The notes under the pieces are model-generated. The model did not search any database and was not told the origin of the DNA. It was given only the letters and a program-made list of their open reading frames with translations. The translations under genes were made by a program, and so were the position numbers. Positions 1-4,518 of a stretch of 6,012 nt of DNA are shown here, piece after piece (position 1 is the stretch's first letter; the number at the start of each line of letters is the position of its first letter). Source of the DNA: Allobrachymonas sp. (lineage in GTDB: Bacteria; Pseudomonadota; Gammaproteobacteria; Burkholderiales; Burkholderiaceae_C); NCBI GenBank assembly GCA_017996515.1, contig JAGOGU010000087.1:1-6012 (forward strand), in the 5' to 3' direction.

Positions 1-72
1 CTCGAAGTGCTGGCGCGAAAAGCGATCCAGCCCTTTGACGGAAATGGTGTTGTAGGTTCTGATTTTGTACAT
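1..72 (-). CDS. serA: D-3-phosphoglycerate dehydrogenase, N-terminal fragment (cut by window edge)
   Basis: Only the first 24 codons are inside the window. They begin MYKIRTYNTISVKGLDRF, which I recognise as the amino terminus of the roughly 400-residue proteobacterial phosphoglycerate dehydrogenases that start with a KIRTYN.IS.KGL segment. The enzyme oxidises 3-phosphoglycerate to 3-phosphohydroxypyruvate with NAD+ in the cytoplasm, the first step of phosphorylated serine synthesis. The ATG (complement of 70-72) is preceded by AAGGAC at a 7-base spacing, which fixes the start. It lies 66 bases downstream of serC on the same strand. SerC acts on the product of SerA, so the context agrees with the call. 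The NAD-binding and catalytic parts are not visible, so the assignment rests on the N-terminal motif and the neighbour. Confidence 0.75.
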   Translation of the reverse strand, partial: MYKIRTYNTISVKGLDRFSRQHFE

Positions 73-79
73 GGGAAAT

Positions 80-85
80 GTCCTT
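80..85 (-). promoter_or_regulatory. Ribosome binding site of serA
   Basis: AAGGAC on the minus strand, 7 bases before the serA ATG, is a good Shine-Dalgarno match. It begins 3 bases after the T-tract of the upstream terminator-like hairpin, so termination there would exclude serA from the serC transcript. Confidence 0.7.
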
Positions 86-87
86 GC

Positions 88-124
88 GAAAAACAAATGC
101 CACCAGGCACACGGGCCTGATGGC
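88..124 (-). terminator. Intrinsic terminator or attenuator between serC and serA
   Basis: Read on the minus strand, GCCATCAGGC (115-124) pairs with GCCTGGTGGC (99-108). This gives a 10-bp stem with one G-U pair and a 6-base loop, followed at once by ATTTGTTTTTC (88-98). The shape is that of a rho-independent terminator. The stem starts 14 bases after the serC stop codon, and serA starts 16 bases after the T-tract. It could end the serC mRNA or reduce read-through into serA. Whether it acts fully, partly or conditionally cannot be told from sequence. Confidence 0.65.
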
Positions 125-138
125 GTTAAAATACCTGC

Positions 139-1257
139 TTAGCCTTTGACCTGCTCGTAGCCCCAAGCCAGCCACGGCATCAGCGCTTGCACATCGCTCT
201 TTTCAACGGTAGCACCGCACCAGATGCGGATGCCGGCCGGTGCGTCTTTATACGCGCCGATATCGTACGCCACGCCTTCGGCCTCCAGCAGTTTGACGAG
301 CTGTTTGACTTTGTCTTCTGGCAAATCCAAGGTCAGGCACACGCTGGTGTTGGAACGCACGGCCGGATCTTGCGCGAGGAAATGGATCCACGACGTAGCC
401 GCTACAAACTCTTCAATCACCTGCAAATTGGCCTGGCTGCGCGCAATGGTGGCGGGCACACCACCGATTTTTTCGACCCAGGCCAACGCATCCAGATAGT
501 CTGCCACGCACAGCATGGAGGGCGTGTTGATGGTCTCACCCTTGAACAAACCTTCGATCAACTTGCCACCCGATGTCATGCGGAAGATTTTGGGCAGCGG
601 CCAGGCGGGCGTGTAGCTTTCCAGCCGCTCGACAGCGCGGGGGCTCAGAATCAGCATGCCGTGCGCGCCCTCGCCGCCCAGCACTTTTTGCCACGAGTAG
701 GTGATGACATCCAGCTTATCCCAAGCCATTTCCATGCCAAACACGGCGCTGGTGGCATCACAAATCGTCAAGCCCTGGCGGTTGGCCGGAATCCAGTCGC
801 CATTGGGCACGCGCACGCCGCTTGTGGTGCCGTTCCAGGCAAAGACCACGTCGTTGTCGAAATTGACTTTGGATAGATCGGGTAACTGGCCATATTCGGC
901 CTTGTGTACATTCACGTTGGACAGTTTGAGCTGCTTGACCACATCCGTCACCCAGCCCGCGCCAAACGATTCCCATGCCAACATGTCCACACCGCGCGCG
1001 CCCAGCAACGACCACATGGCCATCTCCATGGCGCCGGTGTCAGACGCAGGCACAACGGCTACGCGGTAATCGGCCGGCAAACCCAGGATGCGCGCCGTTT
1101 CGGTACAGGCTGCGCCCAACAGCTTCTTGCCCAGACTGGAACGATGCGAGCGCCCCAGGCTTTGCACATCCAGATCGGTGATTTGATAGCCTGGCCGCTT
1201 GGCGCAAGGGCCCGAAGAAAACTTGGGATTGGCCGGTTTGGTGCTTGGTTGCGACAT
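139..1257 (-). CDS. serC: Phosphoserine aminotransferase (Methanosarcina/alphaproteobacterial-type SerC)
   Basis: A 372-residue PLP-dependent class V aminotransferase. It converts 3-phosphohydroxypyruvate plus glutamate to O-phosphoserine plus 2-oxoglutarate in the cytoplasm. Members of the family can also make 4-phosphohydroxythreonine for PLP synthesis. Features seen: the N-terminal substrate segment [13 protein letters not shown] (12-24), HRSSLGKK (38-45), the PLP-phosphate region [12 protein letters not shown] (71-82), the pyridine-binding Asp167 in [10 protein letters not shown], and the Schiff-base Lys191 in [13 protein letters not shown]. The motifs fit the TIGR01365-type branch rather than the E. 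coli type, which I judge from family recall. Length is normal and the reading frame intact. The start is supported by CGGGAG five bases before the ATG. serA follows 66 bases downstream, so the two form a serine biosynthesis pair. The upstream region carries an inverted repeat that may be an operator. Confidence 0.93.
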   Translation of the reverse strand: MSQPSTKPANPKFSSGPCAKRPGYQITDLDVQSLGRSHRSSLGKKLLGAACTETARILGLPADYRVAVVPASDTGAMEMAMWSLLGARGVDMLAWESFGAGWVTDVVKQLKLSNVNVHKAEYGQLPDLSKVNFDNDVVFAWNGTTSGVRVPNGDWIPANRQGLTICDATSAVFGMEMAWDKLDVITYSWQKVLGGEGAHGMLILSPRAVERLESYTPAWPLPKIFRMTSGGKLIEGLFKGETINTPSMLCVADYLDALAWVEKIGGVPATIARSQANLQVIEEFVAATSWIHFLAQDPAVRSNTSVCLTLDLPEDKVKQLVKLLEAEGVAYDIGAYKDAPAGIRIWCGATVEKSDVQALMPWLAWGYEQVKG

Positions 1258-1262
1258 GAGAA

Positions 1263-1267
1263 CTCCC
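1263..1267 (-). promoter_or_regulatory. Ribosome binding site of serC
   Basis: GGGAG on the minus strand, five bases before the ATG at 1257, supports that codon as the start of SerC. Confidence 0.65.
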
Positions 1268-1313
1268 GAATAGGATCATCAAGACCCTGAAAAGCCAAGA
1301 AAGAAAAGAATGG

Positions 1314-1347
1314 ACAGCAGCAATATGTTTACTGGCATATTGTCTGT
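1314..1347. repeat. Inverted repeat upstream of serC, possible operator
   Basis: CAATATG (1321-1327) and CATATTG (1336-1342) are perfect inverted copies separated by 8 bases. Outside them ACAG (1314-1317) and CTGT (1344-1347) are also complementary, with slightly unequal spacing (three bases on one side, one on the other). The element lies 57 to 90 bases before the serC start, in a stretch with no gene. A dyad of this size and place fits a regulator binding site, but the regulator cannot be named. A second small dyad, TGCTGC-GTT-GCAGCA, lies at 1360-1374. It has no T-tract and so is not a convincing terminator for the LOG-family gene. Confidence 0.4.
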
Positions 1348-1350
1348 TCA
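1322..1350 (-). promoter_or_regulatory. Weak candidate promoter for serC
   Basis: On the minus strand TGAACA (1345-1350) and CATATT (1322-1327) are separated by 17 bases. Each matches four of six bases of the sigma-70 -35 and -10 consensus. The inverted repeat at 1314-1347 covers both spacer and -10 box, which would suit repression. The boxes are poor, and this is a suggestion only. Confidence 0.25.
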
Positions 1351-1429
1351 TTCCCAGAATGCTGCGTTGCAGCAATTCTAGCGCAGCCCTTGGGCAAACG
1401 GGCCATGCAAAGAAAACAACAAGCGCTCT

Positions 1430-2308
1430 TTAGCTCACGTGCAAGCGATAGAAATCGACGATATGCGCCCAGGCCTCTTCAGGCGTATCAGCATAGCGAA
1501 ACAGGCGCAAATCGTCTGGGTCAATCATGCCTTCTTCCACCAGCACGTCCAGATGCAGCAAACGCTTCCAGTAGTGACTGCCATACAGCACGATGGGTAC
1601 CGGCTTGGATTTGCCTGTTTGCACCAACGTGAGAACTTCAAACAACTCGTCCAGCGTGCCAAAGCCGCCCGGAAAAGCCACCAGCGCCTTGGCGCGCATC
1701 ATGAAATGCATTTTGCGCAAGGCGAAATAGTGAAACTTGAAGTTCAGCCCCGGCGTGATGTAGGGGTTGCCTCTTTGTTCGTGCGGCAAGGTGATATTCA
1801 GGCCGATGGTAGGCTCGCCCACCTCGTGCGCGCCGCGATTGGCCGCTTCCATAATGCCGGGACCACCGCCCGTGCAGACGTAAAAATGCTGCTCCCGCGG
1901 TTTGCCGTGGCTGTAGCGCGCCACGATCTGGGCAAAGCTGCGGGCATCCTCGTAATAGCGCACGCCTTGCTCCAGCCGTTTGGCCTGTTGCAACACGGCC
2001 TCATCCCCACTCTGCCGCGCCGTGGCAAGCAGCGCCTCAACAGCCTCGGCTGATTGCACCCGGGCGCTGCCATACACCACGATGGTGTGTTCGATCTGGT
2101 ATTGCTGCTGCGCCACTTCGGGCTTGAGCATTTCCAGTTGCAGGCGCACACCGCGCAGTTCGCGACGCAGCAAAAATTCGGGGTCGGAAAAAGCCAGTCG
2201 ATACGAGTCGGGCTGCAAATCCTGTCCGACATGGTTGGATTGCTGGATCAACTCCCAGGCATCGACCAAGCGTTTGCTATCGAGGGTACGGTCTGGATGG
2301 CTGCTCAT
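1430..2308 (-). CDS. LOG-family (TIGR00730-like) nucleotide 5'-monophosphate phosphoribohydrolase
   Basis: A 292-residue Rossmann-fold protein of the LOG family, long mis-annotated as lysine decarboxylase. Characterised members split nucleoside 5'-monophosphates, including cytokinin ribotides, into base and ribose 5-phosphate. Seen in order: an N-terminal extension (1-70) with the FLLRRELRGVRLQLEMLKPE segment typical of the long proteobacterial subgroup, the first strand VVYGSAR (77-83), GGGPGIMEAANRGA (147-160), Arg198-Lys199 in FALRKMHF, and the signature PGGFGTLDEL (213-222) with its Glu221. These match the phosphate- and ribose-binding and catalytic residues of the family. I chose the ATG at 2306-2308. 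A longer in-frame start at 2371 would place the coding sequence inside the efp terminator and add a basic/hydrophobic tail unlike the family. No clear Shine-Dalgarno precedes 2308. The true substrate is unknown. Confidence 0.85.
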   Translation of the reverse strand: MSSHPDRTLDSKRLVDAWELIQQSNHVGQDLQPDSYRLAFSDPEFLLRRELRGVRLQLEMLKPEVAQQQYQIEHTIVVYGSARVQSAEAVEALLATARQSGDEAVLQQAKRLEQGVRYYEDARSFAQIVARYSHGKPREQHFYVCTGGGPGIMEAANRGAHEVGEPTIGLNITLPHEQRGNPYITPGLNFKFHYFALRKMHFMMRAKALVAFPGGFGTLDELFEVLTLVQTGKSKPVPIVLYGSHYWKRLLHLDVLVEEGMIDPDDLRLFRYADTPEEAWAHIVDFYRLHVS

Positions 2309-2333
2309 ATGGCACGTGCGGATAACGAAAGAG

Positions 2334-2368
2334 AAAAAACAAAAAGGCTTCCGGCCAAGCGGAAGCCT
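2334..2368 (-). terminator. Rho-independent terminator of efp
   Basis: On the minus strand AGGCTTCCG (2360-2368) pairs perfectly with CGGAAGCCT (2345-2353), forming a 9-bp stem with a 6-base loop. It is followed by TTTTTGTTTTTTC (2333-2345 region). It begins 27 bases after the efp stop codon. This is the strongest terminator in the window and should separate efp from the LOG-family gene, whose ATG lies only 25 bases beyond the T-tract. Confidence 0.92.
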
Positions 2369-2395
2369 CATCGTGGCGCATGGTCAGGCCATGGC

Positions 2396-2950
2396 TTACA
2401 CGCGCTTGCGGTATTCGCCGGTGCGGGTGTCAATCTCGATGCGGTCACCCTGGCTCACGAAGATGGGCACGCCCACTTCAAAGCCGGTGGAGATTTTCGC
2501 AGGCTTGAGCACCTTGCCCGATGTGTCGCCTTTAACGGCAGGCTCGGTCCAGGTGATTTCGCGCTCTACGCTGGTGGGCAGCTCAACGGAAATGGCCTTG
2601 CCTTCGTAGAACACAACTTCGGCTGTCATGCCTTCTTCGAGGTAATTGAGCGCATCGCCCATGTTTTCGGCTTCAACTTCGTACTGGTTGTACTCGGCAT
2701 CCATCCATACATACATGGGGTCGGCAAAGTAGCTGTAGGTGCAGTCTTTTTTGTCGAGCACGATGTTGTCGATTTTGTCGTCGGCCTTGAACACCACCTC
2801 GGTGCCGAAGTTGTTGAGCAGGCTTTTGAGCTTCATGCGCACGGTGGACGAGCCGCGGCCGCCGCGTGCGTATTCGGTCTTGAGAACGACCATGGGGTCT
2901 TTGCCGTGCATGATGACATTGCCGGCGCGAATTTCTTGTGCGAGTTTCAT
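2396..2950 (-). CDS. efp: Translation elongation factor P, arginine-32 type
   Basis: EF-P binds stalled ribosomes between the P and E sites and restores peptide bond formation at polyproline stretches. The 184-residue product has the usual length. It has an N-terminal KOW-like domain (about 1-62), a middle OB domain (about 65-128), and a C-terminal OB domain ending in [17 protein letters not shown], the family signature. The tip loop reads ARGGRGSS with Arg exactly at residue 32. This is the form modified by EarP with rhamnose, not the lysine form modified by EpmA/EpmB. The earP gene lies immediately upstream on the same strand, which agrees. The start at 2948-2950 is chosen by homology ([13 protein letters not shown]). 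Its Shine-Dalgarno is weak (GAAGA, about 9 bases away). An in-frame ATG at 3013 with a better GAGGA site would add 21 residues. A -10 box is seen at 3106-3111 and a strong terminator follows the gene. Confidence 0.96.
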   Translation of the reverse strand: MKLAQEIRAGNVIMHGKDPMVVLKTEYARGGRGSSTVRMKLKSLLNNFGTEVVFKADDKIDNIVLDKKDCTYSYFADPMYVWMDAEYNQYEVEAENMGDALNYLEEGMTAEVVFYEGKAISVELPTSVEREITWTEPAVKGDTSGKVLKPAKISTGFEVGVPIFVSQGDRIEIDTRTGEYRKRV

Positions 2951-3012
2951 AGCGCGATTCTTCAGGTTGGAGCCACAGGGCAAATAACAGCGCCCTTTGC
3001 GGCTGGGGGTCA

Positions 3013-3027
3013 TATCTGCCCATCCTC
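3013..3027 (-). promoter_or_regulatory. Alternative upstream ATG and Shine-Dalgarno in frame with efp
   Basis: On the minus strand GAGGA (3023-3027) stands 9 bases before an ATG (3011-3013). That ATG is in frame with efp, with no stop between. Initiation here would add [21 protein letters not shown] to EF-P. The family normally begins at the downstream ATG, so this is either fortuitous, a minor start, or a site that loads ribosomes into efp. Confidence 0.3.
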
Positions 3028-3070
3028 AGCCCGATTCAAACTGGCCAAAGGCGTGGCAAATACCGCTTCA

Positions 3071-3095
3071 TGCAGGCACCACAATGCCACCTGCA
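3071..3095 (-). other. Stem-loop in the efp leader
   Basis: On the minus strand TGCAGG (3090-3095) pairs with CCTGCA (3071-3076). Two further wobble pairs extend the stem to 8 bp around a 9-base loop. It would lie at the very 5' end of an mRNA started from the -10 box at 3106-3111. A T5 run precedes rather than follows it, so it is not a terminator in this direction. Function unknown. Confidence 0.35.
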
Positions 3096-3105
3096 AAAAC
3101 GGTGG

Positions 3106-3111
3106 ATTCTA
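3106..3111 (-). promoter_or_regulatory. Candidate -10 box of an efp promoter
   Basis: TAGAAT on the minus strand, in the context GGGGTAGAATCC, matches five of six consensus bases. No credible -35 hexamer lies at 16-18 bases. The region that would hold it is occupied by the small dyad CGGCGG/CCGCCG (3125-3146). A start near 3099 would give efp a leader of about 150 bases, independent of earP. Confidence 0.4.
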
Positions 3112-3199
3112 CCCCATGGCCGCTCGGCGGCGTATTACTCCCGCCGTGACGCCATGGATACGTCTGGGCCGATCGACTTGCTACGCGATTCGACTGCAG

Positions 3200-4381
3200 T
3201 TATCGGGTGTCAGGCAAATGGTCTGCGGCCAGGCGCAGCAACTGCTCGGCCATATCCGCTTGCTGGAGCAGGCGCTGCCGCGCAGCCTGCACGCAACGCT
3301 GCCAATCTTGCCAATCGCCCACCGTCAAAGCAGGCAAAGGCGTGGATGCAACACCATTCCACACCGCATGCCAGGTGCGCAAAGCGGGTGGCGCCTGCAT
3401 CCAGTCCAGAAACGCTTGCAGTTTGGCATGGTGGGCCTGGTCGTCTTGCGGGTAAATCTGCCAGACAAAAGGCCGCCCCGCCCACAAGGCGCGCACCAGC
3501 GAGTCTTCACCGCGCACGCAGTTCACATCACTGCCCCAAAGCAACTCGTCGAATGCGTTTTGCTCCAGCCAAGGCAGAAGGTGCAAGGTCAGCCGCCCCC
3601 ATTGTGTTTGGTGCTTCTCTAACAATTCCTGTACCAGCGCCTGCGGCAAGGCCGCCTGCACGGCGCGCAAGGCACGCCCCTGTGTCACCAATATGTGCAC
3701 GGGCAACGTCTCCGTTGCATCCGGCGAGTGTTGTGGCTGCTGCCCTTGCTGCCAACGCTGTAATAGCTGGCTCAAGGCTGGCGGCTCATAGCAAAACAGG
3801 CTGACCACCAAGGCCTGCTCGGGCAAGCTGTGCTGTGCCCGCCAAGCCAGGCGGTCAAACTGTTGCTGGCGCGGCACGTAATCCAACTCGCGCAGCAAAC
3901 CGCCTGTTTGCGGCACAAAGCCCGGGTAGAAAAAGAGCTTGCTACACCCCGCGGCCGCACCAGACAAAACCGGCGACGGCAACAGGTGGCAACGCTGCAC
4001 ATACGGCTCTGCGCTCAAGTACTCCAGATTCAGCCACAGCCCCGGATGGCCGCCCGCCTGCTGCTGCGCCCAGCGGGCCTGCACGGCGTCATCCAGCGTG
4101 CAGCCAAATGCCTCTATCAGCACATCTGCCGGTTCGGCAGGCAGGTCGGCATCCGTCAAAGGCGCTTGCCAATGGCGCACCTCCACTCCCGGATGGCCGT
4201 TGGGTGCCATCCATTGCAAGGGTCGCACATCGCTGACCCACAGGCGCACACGCTGGCCCCGCTGCGCCAGATTCACGGCCAGACGCCAGCACACGCCCAC
4301 ATCGCCGTAGTTGTCGATCACATCGCAGAAAACATCCCACAGCCGCGTGGGAAAAGAGCCGGGGAGAGAACGAATCGGCAT
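3200..4381 (-). CDS. earP: EF-P arginine rhamnosyltransferase EarP (DUF2331)
   Basis: A 393-residue GT-B-type glycosyltransferase that inverts configuration while moving rhamnose from dTDP-rhamnose to Arg32 of EF-P in the cytoplasm. It carries the family hallmarks in order: [20 protein letters not shown] (15-34), whose Asp23 and Asp27 correspond to the reported essential N-terminal aspartates; VRLWVSD (45-51); an IEAFGC segment (89-94); FFYPGF (150-155); SLFCYEP (194-200); and the nucleotide-sugar site [19 protein letters not shown] (289-307) with Glu292, followed by IYPQDDQAH. The length fits the family. The ATG at 4379-4381 has GAGGA seven bases ahead, and about ten residues before the conserved WDVFC are unremarkable. 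Its substrate gene efp follows after 249 bases on the same strand, and that efp encodes the Arg32 form. No intrinsic terminator separates them, so read-through is likely alongside the efp promoter candidate. Confidence 0.95.
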   Translation of the reverse strand: MPIRSLPGSFPTRLWDVFCDVIDNYGDVGVCWRLAVNLAQRGQRVRLWVSDVRPLQWMAPNGHPGVEVRHWQAPLTDADLPAEPADVLIEAFGCTLDDAVQARWAQQQAGGHPGLWLNLEYLSAEPYVQRCHLLPSPVLSGAAAGCSKLFFYPGFVPQTGGLLRELDYVPRQQQFDRLAWRAQHSLPEQALVVSLFCYEPPALSQLLQRWQQGQQPQHSPDATETLPVHILVTQGRALRAVQAALPQALVQELLEKHQTQWGRLTLHLLPWLEQNAFDELLWGSDVNCVRGEDSLVRALWAGRPFVWQIYPQDDQAHHAKLQAFLDWMQAPPALRTWHAVWNGVASTPLPALTVGDWQDWQRCVQAARQRLLQQADMAEQLLRLAADHLPDTR

Positions 4382-4387
4382 GCCGCA

Positions 4388-4392
4388 TCCTC
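4388..4392 (-). promoter_or_regulatory. Ribosome binding site of earP
   Basis: GAGGA on the minus strand, six to seven bases before the ATG at 4381, supports this start. No convincing promoter for earP was found in the rest of the 137-base divergent region. Confidence 0.6.
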
Positions 4393-4481
4393 AGAGAAAT
4401 AGCGCAAGCATACCGGCATGGCGCACGCCTAGCCCCTGCTGCCAACAATACGCGTGCGGTGCGCACACTATTCCGGAAATG

Positions 4482-4512
4482 TTGCGGGCATTTTCTGCGC
4501 GCTTTCTACAAT
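4482..4512 (+). promoter_or_regulatory. Candidate promoter of uvrC
   Basis: TACAAT (4507-4512) matches five of six bases of the -10 consensus. The best -35 partner is TTGCGG (4482-4487) at a long 19-base spacing and is weak. The -10 box ends six bases before the uvrC ATG. The predicted start of transcription therefore falls on or next to the start codon. No LexA-type CTG-N10-CAG box is seen nearby. Confidence 0.45.
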
Positions 4513-4518
4513 AGCGCC

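Noticed and set aside
187..1290. Several plus-strand frames opposite serC (187-876, 224-499, 701-1069, 904-1290)
   Set aside because: All are antisense to a clear aminotransferase, with no family resemblance and no ribosome sites of note.
1376..1429. Intrinsic terminator after the LOG-family gene
   Set aside because: Only a four-base GCCC/GGGC pairing and an AGCGCT palindrome are present, without a proper stem followed by a T-tract.
1430..2371. Longer 313-codon version of the LOG-family gene starting at 2371
   Set aside because: The extra 21 codons are formed by the efp terminator stem and its T-tract (Phe-rich translation), so they are unlikely to be coding.
2054..3622. A 522-codon plus-strand open frame across the LOG gene start, all of efp and the end of earP
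   Set aside because: It lies opposite well-supported EF-P and EarP coding sequence, crosses the efp terminator, has no recognisable domain and shows His/Ala/Gly-rich antisense composition. It is a shadow of GC-rich codon use.
4382..4518. SOS (LexA) box upstream of uvrC
   Set aside because: No CTG-N10-CAG or close variant was found between earP and uvrC.
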